Assembly: GCF_000735195.1 (NCBI RefSeq)
Contig: NZ_JPIM01000005.1
Span: 1 to 64,000 of the forward strand
Length of the DNA: 64,000 bases
Source: Chloroflexus sp. MS-G
GTDB lineage: Bacteria; Chloroflexota; Chloroflexia; Chloroflexales; Chloroflexaceae
Direction: 5' to 3'
Shown piece by piece: positions 52,043 through 61,943 of the stretch (position 1 is its first letter; each line of letters opens with the position of its first letter). A program made the translations under genes and the position numbers. The notes beneath the pieces were generated by a model. The model saw only the letters and a program-made list of their open reading frames with translations. It did not search any database and had not been told where the DNA came from.

Positions 52043-53083
52043 CTAGAAAAACAGCTTTGCAAAGCGCAAGATACCCTGACTCCAGGGAACACGGTGCGAT
52101 ACACCGGTCTGCTGACCGAACTTATGCGCATTTTCGACATACCATTTGAAATTACGCACCAGTGCCTCTTTGTTCGAGTATTTTGGTGTAAAGCCTAATA
52201 CCCGCTCGGCCTTTTCTACCGACACAAACGAGTCTTCGGTAACGGTACCGTAAGCCCATTTGTAGACTGGCGATAATTTCAGTTTTTCCAGAATCGCCAA
52301 AGCCCAGACCATTGGTGCTGCCGGAAAGGTAATAATCTTCTTACCATAACCCGCAGCATCGAGCACTGCTTGAAAATCCTCTTTGATGGTTCCGAACTCT
52401 TTTGCACCGATGTTGAAGGTATCGTTGACCCGATCGCGATCAAGGCGTAGGCAAAGAACAATTGCCTCACAGAGGTCTTCAACATCGAGCAACTGATAGC
52501 GATTTTTGCCATTTCCCGGCAAGGGGAAGTTCCGCCCATCCATCGCCCAATCGTACAGCATAGCGAAGATGCCTAACCGTTCGGGACCAACGAACGATTT
52601 CGGGCGGAGAATCGGAACACACATTCCGGCCCGGCGAAATTCGAGACACAGCTCTTCGGCTTTGACCTTCGCCTCGCCGTAAGGGCCAACACCACTGAGC
52701 GGATCGGTCTCCAACAGTGGATGATGATCGGGAATGCCGTACACTGCCGTTGAGGAGATATGGACCACCCGCTCAACGCCGTGCTCACGCGCCGACTCGA
52801 GGACATTGCGCGTACCGTCGATGTCGGTTGAGAAGATGTCAGCCGGTGAATAGAGTGGGAGAGCGGCTGCGGTATGAACTACAAAGCGCACATCTTTCAT
52901 TGCCCGGTCTACCGCTGCCCGGTCGCGAATATCGCCGGTATGCTCTTCGATCTGATTGCGTTCGGGATAATCGAAAGGAGCAATATCGAGCGAACGGACA
53001 AGATACCCGCGCGCCAGTAAGTAACGGGTGAGATTGATCCCCAGAAAACCGGCGCCTCCGGTGATTAAAACACGATCAGCCAT
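52043..53083 (-). CDS. NAD-dependent epimerase/dehydratase (extended SDR)
   Basis: 346 residues. GGAGFLGINL for NAD binding, HISSTAVYG and the YGEAKVKAE Tyr-Lys pair are all present, and the C-terminal half carries the usual substrate-binding segments (RYQLLDVEDLCEAI). It may act on nucleotide sugars or sterol-like/isoprenoid substrates; sequence alone does not decide. It is 15 bases downstream of the DUF190-CBS gene on the same strand, so the two may share a transcript. Confidence 0.9.
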   Translation of the reverse strand: MADRVLITGGAGFLGINLTRYLLARGYLVRSLDIAPFDYPERNQIEEHTGDIRDRAAVDRAMKDVRFVVHTAAALPLYSPADIFSTDIDGTRNVLESAREHGVERVVHISSTAVYGIPDHHPLLETDPLSGVGPYGEAKVKAEELCLEFRRAGMCVPILRPKSFVGPERLGIFAMLYDWAMDGRNFPLPGNGKNRYQLLDVEDLCEAIVLCLRLDRDRVNDTFNIGAKEFGTIKEDFQAVLDAAGYGKKIITFPAAPMVWALAILEKLKLSPVYKWAYGTVTEDSFVSVEKAERVLGFTPKYSNKEALVRNFKWYVENAHKFGQQTGVSHRVPWSQGILRFAKLFF

Positions 53084-53098
53084 AGCTTTTCATTCCTA

Positions 53099-54316
53099 CT
53101 ATTGTTGTAGTAAGGCCCTGATCAAGGCCCCACGTGCGATTATACCCGATAGTCGGCCATCGGGATCAACCACCGGCAGTCGTTCAGCTTGATGGACTAA
53201 CAACTGCTGTGCAGCCAGACTAAGCCCGGCATCAAGTGCAACTGTCGGCAGTGACGGCTCTACCAGTTCATCTATCGTTTGCCGGGCACCGGGTAGAGCA
53301 GTAACCGGCGTTGGCTGAGTACGACGTAATGCCGCCAGGAGCAGGTTCCGTTCATCACCTTGCACATACGACAACACCCGCGTGAGTCGTAACACACCGA
53401 CCAGCCGTTGCTGATCATCAACTACAAATGCCACGTGACCGGGTGCAGTGATTAAGATCGCCAGAGCTGTGGCCAGCGATTGACCAAGCGCAACTCGGGC
53501 AGTAGCCGCCTGCATGACCATACGTACCCGCACTTCACCCTGCTCGGTGGAGGTTGACTGTTGTGCCGCTGCCTGTAAGATTTCGTGGTGACCAAACATC
53601 CCAACGAGCCGCCCCTGTTCATCAACCACCGGCATCTGGGTATACCCCCACTCGATCATCACTGCCAGTGCCTGCGTGATCGGCGTCGTCTGTGCAACAC
53701 CCCGCACATCACGATTCACAATTTCGCCAACGGTACGGCCTTTCAACGACGCTAGCACTGCTGTGCCCTCTGCTGGTTCTAATACCTTGAGCAGTTCCGG
53801 CGCCAGGCGCAACCCGGCCCGCCATGCCAGCTCGCGAGGAGAAATAACGCCAATCACAGCATCATTGTCGATCACCGGTAACAATTCGCTGCGACCGGCT
53901 ACAAAATGCTCTAACACCTCAATCAGTGGAGTGTCAGGTGTGATGATCCTAGACGGTTGCTGCATCAGTTCAGACACCATCTCAACATCAAATGGCCCAC
54001 TTGGGCGCAAGATGCCCTGCGCTACGTCCACCGGCTCAACCGTGATCAGCGCACGCGGTGCAAGCTCGCTGATATACGGTAACAGACGTTTAATTCGCCC
54101 AACCGAATCAACCCACTCGATAACTATTGGCTGACGTTCAGCTTCTGGCGCAACCTGACGTTGTGGCCCGAAGCCGGTTAATGCAGCCAACACTGTCGCG
54201 CCGGTTGCGCCACTCTGCCGCAAAATGGCAAGCACTGCTTTGTACAACGGTCGATCACCAGCCCAATCCTCGCCATTCAAGTATATGCGCACCCGTTGGA
54301 TTGCTGATTTCGTCAT
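53099..54316 (-). CDS. DUF190 domain fused to four CBS domains
   Basis: 405 residues. The ATG at 54316 follows GGAAGGAG; upstream in-frame codons to 54427 are unlikely to be used. Residues about 1-100 are a PII-like DUF190 domain (QRVRIYLNGEDWAGDRPLYKAVLAILRQSGATGATVLAALTGFG). Two Bateman pairs follow (about 118-250 and 260-400), with HGH-type repeats of 'LPVIDNDAVIGVISPREL' and 'MPVVDEQGRLVGMFG'. CBS pairs bind adenine nucleotides and DUF190 resembles PII signalling proteins, so it is likely a cytoplasmic energy or nitrogen sensor with an unknown target. Confidence 0.9.
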   Translation of the reverse strand: MTKSAIQRVRIYLNGEDWAGDRPLYKAVLAILRQSGATGATVLAALTGFGPQRQVAPEAERQPIVIEWVDSVGRIKRLLPYISELAPRALITVEPVDVAQGILRPSGPFDVEMVSELMQQPSRIITPDTPLIEVLEHFVAGRSELLPVIDNDAVIGVISPRELAWRAGLRLAPELLKVLEPAEGTAVLASLKGRTVGEIVNRDVRGVAQTTPITQALAVMIEWGYTQMPVVDEQGRLVGMFGHHEILQAAAQQSTSTEQGEVRVRMVMQAATARVALGQSLATALAILITAPGHVAFVVDDQQRLVGVLRLTRVLSYVQGDERNLLLAALRRTQPTPVTALPGARQTIDELVEPSLPTVALDAGLSLAAQQLLVHQAERLPVVDPDGRLSGIIARGALIRALLQQ

Positions 54317-54512
54317 TGCGTGCTCCTTCCCTGATGGGATGGCAGATTTCCCGACGTAACGAGGCTCCCCAGGTAATGTGATCTGCTCTCTATCGTGCTC
54401 GATAACAGACATTCTGCAATAGCCCAAAGGTCACTCTTGACAAATGAGATTTTAATGAGAATCATAAGGCTATATCGTTGTATCGCACTAGTTATGTTCA
54501 TTGGAGGCCGCT

Positions 54513-54812
54513 ATGAGCCGAGAACTTACCCTCATCGGCGTGTCCGGATCGCGAACCGGACAACAGATTGTGGTCAATCGGCGTAGCATGGTGATTGGCA
54601 GTGCCCGTCAGTGTGACATTGTGCTTTATGATCGGCAAGTGCTAGAGCGCCATGCTGAGATTGCCCAGGCACTTGAGCGATGGTTTGTGACACCACTCGA
54701 CCATAGTGCTCTGGTTGCCCTCAATGGTCAGCGGATCAATTCTCGCCAACGGCTGAACCACGGCGATCTGCTGTCGATAGGCAGCGCGACCTTTAAAGTT
54801 GCCGACCGCTAA
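54513..54812 (+). CDS. small FHA-domain protein
   Basis: 99 residues, essentially one FHA domain: MVIGSARQCDIVLYDRQVLERHAEI (an RHA-type phosphopeptide loop) and LNGQRINSRQRLNHGDLLSIG. GGAGG is at 54504-54508. It binds phosphothreonine proteins in the cytoplasm. It is divergent from the DUF190-CBS gene and convergent with the lipoprotein at 54874. Its kinase partner is not visible. Confidence 0.88.
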   Translation: MSRELTLIGVSGSRTGQQIVVNRRSMVIGSARQCDIVLYDRQVLERHAEIAQALERWFVTPLDHSALVALNGQRINSRQRLNHGDLLSIGSATFKVADR

Positions 54813-54873
54813 CCAGAAGTACCTCCCATGGACAGGACATCCTCGGTGATGGAGGGTGTCCTGTTCTTTTACT

Positions 54874-56112
54874 TCAGAAGCCAACATCAATGATCGTGCG
54901 CCCGGTCCGATCTTGAAAGAAGCCTACTCCATCTTGAATTAGCCCGACGTAGAAGCCCATCCGTGTTTCGCGCTGTAAAATACGCACTCGCCCAATAACC
55001 TCGGCCTCTTCACCAGGGTAGAGAAAATCTTCCACAAAGGGCTGCGCCCACGCTTCGGGTGGACGCGGTGAAATAGCCCAGCGATACGGGTATCGCTTTG
55101 GCCCACCGCCACTGTTAGCATCCCAATCCATTCCCACGCGCCAAAAACCACCAGCCTGAGCAGCATACCTCCCATCTTCAACTGAAGAGAAGACTTCGTC
55201 GGTCGTATATTCGTACCCGCTCGGTGGCCCATAGGTACGAATTGGAACGGTACCGGTATTGCGCACCCGAATAGTGACAGTGATGACTTCGCCCAGCATC
55301 ACTCGCTGCGGCGCAATCATCGAGTAGACGATCCGTGCTTCTGGTTGACCGACATCGACCAGCGTGATCTGGCCCTGGCGCTGGACAACATTCCCAAAGG
55401 TATCTTCAGCCCGTACCGTGTAGGTATAGACTCCAGCATCAAGTAACGACCCGTTGGGTCGCTTGCCATTCCAGACGTGACGCTGCTCGTAGGGGCCTTC
55501 CTCTTCGCGGGTCACAACCGGAATGATCTCGCCATTTGGCGCCATAACCTCAATATTGATCGTCGCACTGACAGGTAGCCGGTAGGTAAATTCGGCAACA
55601 TCATCGATTGCATCGGCATTAGGAGAAATAACTGGTGGCCAGACCATCAAATTTTCGATTTCAGGTGGTTCAATTGGTTCCCCATCGATGATCAAGGGAA
55701 GCCGTCGCTCGTCGCTGGCAGTACCTTCAGCGGCCCGTGCTGCCACCACCAAGGTATATTGACCTGGAGGTAACAAACGGCGCAAGACTTGGGGATCATC
55801 AGTCGGTACACTCCCATCGAAGCGCAATATGTAGGGATCAGATGCTGCTGCTCGTGGTTGTGATCGACGCAGTTCATACCGTTGACCGGCAGCATCAAGG
55901 ATGTAAATATCGACCAGAGCCGCTCGCCCAACCTGATACTGGATCGCTAAAGGGGTATCACGCCCTGGACTGTAACGTTCGGCAGTTACCACAACCTCTC
56001 CTAGCAATGGCGCCGTACTACATCCACTTAGGCCGAGCATCGTGATCCAGAGCAGGACAATTCCACCGATCACAATGAGCGGTTTTGTAGCACGCCACAC
56101 AATGTTGCTCAT
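54874..56112 (-). CDS. lipoprotein with Ig-like (FlgD/CARDB-like) domains
   Basis: 412 residues. A lipoprotein signal (GLSGC, about Cys-31) is followed by a beta domain (33-145) and an Ig-like repeat resembling FlgD/'T9SS-style' sandwiches (about 155-250: WPPVISPNADAIDDVAEFTYRL, NGSLLDAGVYTYTVRAEDTFGN). A C-terminal beta domain (260-410) follows, with RIRVRNTGTVPI-like spacing seen in VTIRVRNTGTVPI. All parts are extracellular. No enzymatic motif is visible; a structural or adhesion role is likely. Confidence 0.8.
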   Translation of the reverse strand: MSNIVWRATKPLIVIGGIVLLWITMLGLSGCSTAPLLGEVVVTAERYSPGRDTPLAIQYQVGRAALVDIYILDAAGQRYELRRSQPRAAASDPYILRFDGSVPTDDPQVLRRLLPPGQYTLVVAARAAEGTASDERRLPLIIDGEPIEPPEIENLMVWPPVISPNADAIDDVAEFTYRLPVSATINIEVMAPNGEIIPVVTREEEGPYEQRHVWNGKRPNGSLLDAGVYTYTVRAEDTFGNVVQRQGQITLVDVGQPEARIVYSMIAPQRVMLGEVITVTIRVRNTGTVPIRTYGPPSGYEYTTDEVFSSVEDGRYAAQAGGFWRVGMDWDANSGGGPKRYPYRWAISPRPPEAWAQPFVEDFLYPGEEAEVIGRVRILQRETRMGFYVGLIQDGVGFFQDRTGRTIIDVGF

Positions 56113-56210
56113 CTGCTATCCTCCATACCCATACTCGTTACTGTAATGATCGTCACCACAGAGACCACAGAGAAAGCTCATGGGTCTTTCGGGTCTGCAT
56201 TCCCTCCCTC

Positions 56211-57659
56211 TTAATCGGCTACCGGCTGTTTCACCGGCACGAGCTGGCGTTGTAATGCCCGACCACCGAACAGCGATGGAACAATTGCCAGAGTGGCGAT
56301 CAGCGCGGCAACACGCATTGCCACATCGTAGCCACCGGCCAGGATTGTTGGCGGAGCAGCCGTAATCGGTGTGACCGGAGCACCATTTAAGGCAAAGACT
56401 TGTGAAGCCCATACTGCTCCAGCCAGAGCAATACCACCAGTTTGGCCGACAGTACGCACCACCGCCAGCAATCCACTCGTGACCCCTAACGCTTCTGGAG
56501 GAGCATTTCCTAATATCGTACTGTTATTCGGACTTTGAAACAAGCCTACTCCAATCCCGAGCAACACCAGAAAGCCCACCATCTGCGGAAGCGGTGTTGT
56601 TGGCGTGCTGAAGCTTAAGCCCAACAATGCCAGTCCGGTTACAATCAGGCCAGCGATCGTCAATACTCTTGAACCAAACCGATCTGACAGCCGACCACTG
56701 ATCGGCGAGGTCAGCGACAGTGCTATGGGCAGAGACATCAGCATAAAACCGGTTCGCTGGAGGTCGAATTGATACACCAACTGAAAAAAGAGAGGGGTGA
56801 GTAGTAAATTGAATGAAATGCCTAGAAAAAGCACCAGAGCTGCCAGCAAATTAAGCGAAAAGGCGAGACGCCGGAAGATACGCAATTGCAACATCGGCTG
56901 CGGGTAACGCAATTCCCAGAAGACAAAGAGCACACCACCCATCAGTGCGGCAACAAAGAGACCAATAACTCGCGCATCACGCCAGCCCCATATCGGCCCT
57001 TCAGTTAGCCCCAACAACAGGAAGAACAAGGCAGCCGCCATCAGGAACGCGCCAACCAGATCGAACCGCTGTCCGGGTCGTGTCGTTTGATCGGGAGCAA
57101 TCGCACGTATCGTTAGCCACCAGCCAATGATGCCAATGGGCAAATTTACGAAAAAGATCGCTTCCCAACCAACATAGCGCAGCAGAATCCCACCTAAAGC
57201 AGGACCAATCAGAATACCGGCAGCAACAAATGAACCGATGGCTCCCAGCGCCAACCCACGCTCGTGAGCAGGAAAAGCCGTTACCAGCAGAGCCGGACCG
57301 ACGGCCTGGATCATTGCGGCTCCAATACCTTGCAGAACCCGAAAGGCAATCAGTGCTGTTATCGAAGGAGCAGTTGCGCAGAGCAATGAAGCGACGGTAA
57401 AAAGGCCAAATCCGATCAGGTATATCCGCCGCTTGCCGTACATATCTCCCAGTCGCCCCATAATCAAGAGGCTGCATGCAAGGGTCAGCAGATAACCCAG
57501 GACAACCCACTCCACGATGTTCAGATTGCTGCCAAATGCCTGCACGAGGGTATTAAGGGCAATATTGACAATCGAGCCGTCAATGGTCGAAACTAATACG
57601 CCACTACCAACTGCCGCTAGCGCCCACCACTTACGTCGTTCGTTCACATACCACCTCAT
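56211..57659 (-). CDS. DHA2-family (EmrB/QacA-type) MFS transporter
   Basis: 482 residues, fourteen transmembrane helices. DGSIVNIALNTLVQAFG in helix 1, GRLGDMYGKRRIYLIGFGLF (motif A), RVLQGIGAAMIQAVGPALLVTAF (motif C) and PALGGILLRYVGWEAIFFVNLPIG are typical of proton-driven drug exporters. Substrate unknown; it may be involved in toxic compound efflux. It is single, 98 bases downstream of the lipoprotein start and on the same strand. Confidence 0.92.
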   Translation of the reverse strand: MRWYVNERRKWWALAAVGSGVLVSTIDGSIVNIALNTLVQAFGSNLNIVEWVVLGYLLTLACSLLIMGRLGDMYGKRRIYLIGFGLFTVASLLCATAPSITALIAFRVLQGIGAAMIQAVGPALLVTAFPAHERGLALGAIGSFVAAGILIGPALGGILLRYVGWEAIFFVNLPIGIIGWWLTIRAIAPDQTTRPGQRFDLVGAFLMAAALFFLLLGLTEGPIWGWRDARVIGLFVAALMGGVLFVFWELRYPQPMLQLRIFRRLAFSLNLLAALVLFLGISFNLLLTPLFFQLVYQFDLQRTGFMLMSLPIALSLTSPISGRLSDRFGSRVLTIAGLIVTGLALLGLSFSTPTTPLPQMVGFLVLLGIGVGLFQSPNNSTILGNAPPEALGVTSGLLAVVRTVGQTGGIALAGAVWASQVFALNGAPVTPITAAPPTILAGGYDVAMRVAALIATLAIVPSLFGGRALQRQLVPVKQPVAD

Positions 57660-57767
57660 CTCTTTTGTAACACATTGTGCATTCTACCGCACTCTGCTGG
57701 GAATGACGAAAGACCATCGCCTGGCGGTGCCACCACTCGCCCTCACAACACGCGCCCTGCTCTCTTC

Positions 57768-60092
57768 TCAGCGCGCACCCAACGCCCGGCGTACCGCTGC
57801 TGCCACATCGAGTAAACCGGCTCCAACACCGTTTCCAGCCCCACAGCGATCACCATCACTATGCGGATAAGGACGGGCCGTTTCCTTGAGGATACGCGTG
57901 GTTGTGTCGATGTCACCAATGAGCGCAGGATTTGCCGACCACATGAGTGCAACCGCACCGGCAACATGCGGGCCAGCCATTGAAGTGCCTTCGGCACGGT
58001 AGTAGCTCTGGTTGGGAAAAGCCGCCAGAATATCAACACCTGGCGCAACCAGATCGGGTTTGGGCCGCAGGCTTCCATCAACCTGTACCGGACCGACACT
58101 GCTGAAGAACGCCAGGCGACCCTCAGCATCAACGGCCCCAACCGTCATAACCTCGTCGTAAATGGCAAGCGGCGCATTGAGCGAGCCACAGGCTGGGCCA
58201 TCGTTACCGGCACTAGCTACCACAAAGACTCCAGCGATGCGTAATGCGCGCACCGCCGGTTGCAGTGACATAACCGTGCAGCCTTCTAAGTCGGAAGGAC
58301 ATCCCCACGAATTGTTCAAAATATGCGCTCCGCGCGTCGGATTCCCGTCACGAAAGGGATCACCTCCAGACGGGTATGGCGCGAAGAGAAATTGCAGGCA
58401 ATCAAGATAGCGCGGTGCATTACCGAGGTTACGGGCAAGATTGACGCATCCGATCCACGTCGCATCAGGGGCTACCCCAACCTGATTGCCAAGCACAGTT
58501 GCCAATGTATGAGTACCGTGACCACTCACATCATACGGTGCCGGAGCGTTTGTCCAGGGATCGAGCCAGTGATAGGTATGCTCAATACCACTCGCTGTAC
58601 GACCAGCGTAGGCATCACTCAATTCTGGATGCGTGTAATCAACGCCTGAATCGGCCTGACCGATAATAATGCCTGCCCCCCGAATACCACGCGCCCACAC
58701 CTCTGGCGCACCAATGGCAACCAGATTCCAAGGTGTTTCTGTCGGAGGCGGTTCGTTCCCTACAGCCGTTTGCGGGCTAATCGGTAACGGTCGCAGATGG
58801 GGTACCGGTATTACCTCGGCCACTTCTGGTCGACTCTGGAGCCATAGCCGCACTGGCAGATCGGCTTCTACCTCTAATCCATTGACCAGGTAATACGGTG
58901 TGTAACGTATACCCAGGCGGTCAAGCGTTGACCGTAACGGCGCTTGCGTGATCGTGGCGTGACTAACGAGGCGCTGATAGACCGCGGTTCGCCGCTTGTT
59001 ATAGTCGGCAATTGTTTCCAGCCCATTAAGCACCGCCTGATCGCGCAACACAACAAATAGACGGTCGCCATTCGGCGCCGCCCGACCGCCGACAATGAGC
59101 AGCATGACACCCATAACCGCGAGCACGCCTGCACCGATGGTATGTATGCGCCGGTTAGGGAGATAACGGATCAGCAGTATAGCGAGAATCGCCAGGATCG
59201 TCTGCCCGATTGCCGCCAGGATCGCAAGATGCAAACCTTCGGGAAAGCTACCGAACAGGAACAGGGGATGCAACGTATCTGAGTCGGTGAACGCTAGCGG
59301 CACACCGATATACCACACCCCAAAAAGCGTTCCAACCGACGTAATCGCAGGTATGGTTGCGTCCTTAGCCAACGACAGCAAGAGCCAACCCGCTGCCGGT
59401 GTGCTAAATAAAAAGATGAGCGCTGCGTGGTTCGGCCCCAGTGCACGACTGACTATAAGGAGCAGCAAGCCAATTGCGGCTCCTTCAGCTAGCCACACCC
59501 CAACGGTCGTTGGTTGCTGCCAGCTCAACGGTGGCCGCCACATCAGCAATCGGCCAACGATCCAGCCAACCACTCCGCCGAGCAAGAGGGCCAACCCCAG
59601 ATCAAACCATGAACCAGGTGCGCCAATGACCAGCCATGGCAGACTGGTAAGCAAGCCAATACTCAACACCAGTGGCGACCAGTGCCAGTGAAATGGTTGG
59701 TGGCGGGTAAGCCAGGTGATCCCCAGTGCGTAGCACAGGCACACGCCGAGCTGTACCAATACCTGAAACTGACTCTCGACTGACGGAATAAGGCTGGTAC
59801 CGGCCAGCAGAGCAGGCAGTGGCAAGGCTGCCAGCCAGCGCAACGCGACATCGCGTACTGCACCTCTGGTCAAGCCAACCCAAATCGCGAAGATGACTGC
59901 ACTGATGGCAAGGCTGATCCAAATCACGATCAGCCGTCCTCCGCCACCAGCTCCAGACAGGCTTACACCGATTTCAACCAGACGCAAGAACCCGTTGATC
60001 GTCAATCCAATCGCCAGTATTACTATCAGCAGACAACCAACTGTCCACGAAATCCGCTGCGATGGTAATGATTGATTGAATGAAGGTTCCAT
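57768..60092 (-). CDS. membrane-domain-fused subtilisin-like serine protease (S8)
   Basis: 774 residues from the ATG at 60092; the open frame extends to 60179 but overlaps the divergent purF promoter. About 12 transmembrane helices (15-340) form an N-terminal membrane domain I do not recognise. Then come an I9-like propeptide (about 343-430, LFVVLRDQAVL to VEADLPVRLWLQSRPEV) and an S8 catalytic domain (about 455-765). The triad is Asp-481 (QADSGVDYTHPEL), His-525 (SGHGTHTLAT) and the Ser in GTSMAGPHVAG. The protease should face outside the cell. Fusion of S8 to a large polytopic domain is unusual; most S8 enzymes are free or single-helix anchored. Confidence 0.92.
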   Translation of the reverse strand: MEPSFNQSLPSQRISWTVGCLLIVILAIGLTINGFLRLVEIGVSLSGAGGGGRLIVIWISLAISAVIFAIWVGLTRGAVRDVALRWLAALPLPALLAGTSLIPSVESQFQVLVQLGVCLCYALGITWLTRHQPFHWHWSPLVLSIGLLTSLPWLVIGAPGSWFDLGLALLLGGVVGWIVGRLLMWRPPLSWQQPTTVGVWLAEGAAIGLLLLIVSRALGPNHAALIFLFSTPAAGWLLLSLAKDATIPAITSVGTLFGVWYIGVPLAFTDSDTLHPLFLFGSFPEGLHLAILAAIGQTILAILAILLIRYLPNRRIHTIGAGVLAVMGVMLLIVGGRAAPNGDRLFVVLRDQAVLNGLETIADYNKRRTAVYQRLVSHATITQAPLRSTLDRLGIRYTPYYLVNGLEVEADLPVRLWLQSRPEVAEVIPVPHLRPLPISPQTAVGNEPPPTETPWNLVAIGAPEVWARGIRGAGIIIGQADSGVDYTHPELSDAYAGRTASGIEHTYHWLDPWTNAPAPYDVSGHGTHTLATVLGNQVGVAPDATWIGCVNLARNLGNAPRYLDCLQFLFAPYPSGGDPFRDGNPTRGAHILNNSWGCPSDLEGCTVMSLQPAVRALRIAGVFVVASAGNDGPACGSLNAPLAIYDEVMTVGAVDAEGRLAFFSSVGPVQVDGSLRPKPDLVAPGVDILAAFPNQSYYRAEGTSMAGPHVAGAVALMWSANPALIGDIDTTTRILKETARPYPHSDGDRCGAGNGVGAGLLDVAAAVRRALGAR

Positions 60093-60098
60093 AATCCG

Positions 60099-60107
60099 TG
60101 ATATACT
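60099..60107 (+). promoter_or_regulatory. extended -10 promoter of purF
   Basis: TGATATACT, 61 bases before the purF ATG. It overlaps the leader of the divergent protease gene. No convincing -35 is present at standard spacing. Confidence 0.45.
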
Positions 60108-60167
60108 TTCTATAGCATGCAATGATGCAACCCGTCCCCAAACCTGCGCGCAGGAGGATACATTCTC

Positions 60168-61640
60168 ATGAACGATCAATCGCTGACCGGCGTAGCTGAT
60201 CGTAATGATACCATTGCTGAAGGTTTCGCAATCCCCACTGTATCAGACGATAAACCAGTTCACGAATGTGGTATTTTCGGGATTGTTGCCGCTGACGCCG
60301 ACGTTGCCCGCCTGACATTTTTTGGTCTTTACGCGCTCCAACATCGCGGTCAGGAAAGTGCCGGCATTGCAGTGAGTAACGGCCGCAGTATTCGCTACTA
60401 CAAAAACATGGGGCTGGTAGCCCAGGTCTTTGATGAAGAGAAATTACGTCCGCTGAGCGGCTACATGGCGATTGGTCATACCCGCTATTCAACCACCGGT
60501 TCATCAAAACTTGAAAACGCGCAACCCTTCGTGGTCGAGAGCGCATTAGGCCCACTGGCCGTCGGACACAACGGCAACCTGACCAACGCAGCGGTGCTGC
60601 GACGCGAATTGCTACAGCGCGGCGTAGGTCTGACGAGTAGCAGTGACAGTGAGGTCATTACCCAAATGCTGGCTGGGGGCGAAGGGCGCACATGGGAAGA
60701 GAAGTTAAAGGTCTTTATGGTGCGTGCCCAGGGTGCCTACTGTCTAACCGTACTGACTCGCGATGCACTTTACGCGGTACGTGATCCGTGGGGCCTACAC
60801 CCCTTGTGTCTAGGGCAACTAAGCGATCAGGGCTGGGTAGTGGCTTCGGAAAGCTGCGCTCTTGGGACTATTGGCGCAACCTTTGTGCGCGAAATTGAAC
60901 CAGGTGAGATTGTAAAGATTACGCTCGATGGCCCACAAACGATTACGCTTCAACCATCGTTGCGGACTGCTGCCTGTCTGTTCGAGTATATCTATTTCGC
61001 ACGACCCGACAGCATACTTCATGGTAAAGTGTTACACGCAATTCGGGTGGCGCAGGGACGTGAACTGGCCCGTGAAGCACCTTGTGACGCCGATGTGGTG
61101 ATAGCGGTGCCTGATAGTGCGACACCCGCAGCAATTGGTTATGCCCAAGAGTCAGGGATTCCCTATTCAGAAGGGTTAATCAAGAATCGGTATATCGGTC
61201 GCACATTTATCCAACCCGACGACCGGCTCCGTCAATTGGGTATCGCCCTCAAGTTCAATGCGCTTCCCGATAATCTTGCCGGGAAACGTGTGGTGCTGGT
61301 TGACGACAGCATCGTGCGCGGTAACACCAGTGGGCCGATTGTGCGATTGCTCCGTGAAGCCGGTGCACGCGAAGTACACGTGCGCGTCTCATCGCCACCT
61401 ATTCGCCATCCTTGCTTCCTGGGGGTTGATATGGCGACCTACCCTGAATTGATCGCACACCGCCTGACGATTGAGGGCATTCGGCAACACCTCGGTGCCG
61501 ATAGTCTGGCCTATCTGAGCCTTGAAGGTCTGATCCGTTCTACCGGTCGTGATCCGTCAACCTTCTGTACCGGCTGTTTCACCGGACATTATCCGGTTGA
61601 AGTCGAGCTGGTTGATAAAGAAGTTTTTGAGGTGCGGTGA
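60168..61640 (+). CDS. purF: amidophosphoribosyltransferase
   Basis: 490 residues, first committed step of purine synthesis (PRPP plus glutamine to phosphoribosylamine). A short propeptide precedes the nucleophile C34 in HECGIFGIVA, so it is the processed PurF type. Glutaminase motifs are GHTRYSTTGSS and GHNGNLTN; the PRTase site VVLVDDSIVRGNTSG is intact and the [4Fe-4S]-type cysteines CLFEYIYFARPDS, and CTGCFTGHYP near the C-terminus, fit the Bacillus-like enzyme. CAGGAGG is a strong ribosome site. Other purine genes are not in the window. Confidence 0.97.
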   Translation: MNDQSLTGVADRNDTIAEGFAIPTVSDDKPVHECGIFGIVAADADVARLTFFGLYALQHRGQESAGIAVSNGRSIRYYKNMGLVAQVFDEEKLRPLSGYMAIGHTRYSTTGSSKLENAQPFVVESALGPLAVGHNGNLTNAAVLRRELLQRGVGLTSSSDSEVITQMLAGGEGRTWEEKLKVFMVRAQGAYCLTVLTRDALYAVRDPWGLHPLCLGQLSDQGWVVASESCALGTIGATFVREIEPGEIVKITLDGPQTITLQPSLRTAACLFEYIYFARPDSILHGKVLHAIRVAQGRELAREAPCDADVVIAVPDSATPAAIGYAQESGIPYSEGLIKNRYIGRTFIQPDDRLRQLGIALKFNALPDNLAGKRVVLVDDSIVRGNTSGPIVRLLREAGAREVHVRVSSPPIRHPCFLGVDMATYPELIAHRLTIEGIRQHLGADSLAYLSLEGLIRSTGRDPSTFCTGCFTGHYPVEVELVDKEVFEVR

Positions 61641-61678
61641 AGGCAGCCCATCCGTGTGGGACACGCCGCTAAGATATA

Positions 61679-61709
61679 TGGACTGCTGAAGCATCGTTTC
61701 AGCAGTCCA
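61679..61709 (+). terminator. hairpin after purF
   Basis: TGGACTGCTGAAGC, loop ATC, GTTTCAGCAGTCCA: a 14-pair stem with one G-T pair. No T-run follows. It shares the word CTGCTGAAGC with the hairpin at 48304-48326. Confidence 0.6.
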
Positions 61710-61729
61710 CCGTCTCAAAACCTGATCAA

Positions 61730-61890
61730 AAACCCGGATTTTTCATTGGGCACGTACCGTGCCTGAACAACCATTTGGAACGTTGCCAACACTCTTTCGC
61801 TCCCGCACCCCACCTTTCCCCTTCCGCTCCCCGTAGCGGAGAGGAAGGAGGCCAGGGGGAAGGTGAGGGCCGCCAGCCGCGCTCCGCAGG
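61730..61890. repeat. dispersed repeat family R1, copy 2
   Basis: It matches the reverse complement of 22029-22202 from CCTGATCAAAAACCC through CGTTGCCAAC, the G/C-rich palindromic core (CTCCCCGTAGCGGAGAGGAAGG) and GGTGAGGGCCGCCAG. Together with copy e of R2 it fills the 423-base gap 61641-62063. Confidence 0.65.
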
Positions 61891-61943
61891 ACGGACACTG
61901 ACACGGTTGCAACTCATCCTCTCAGCGTATTCAGATACACACT

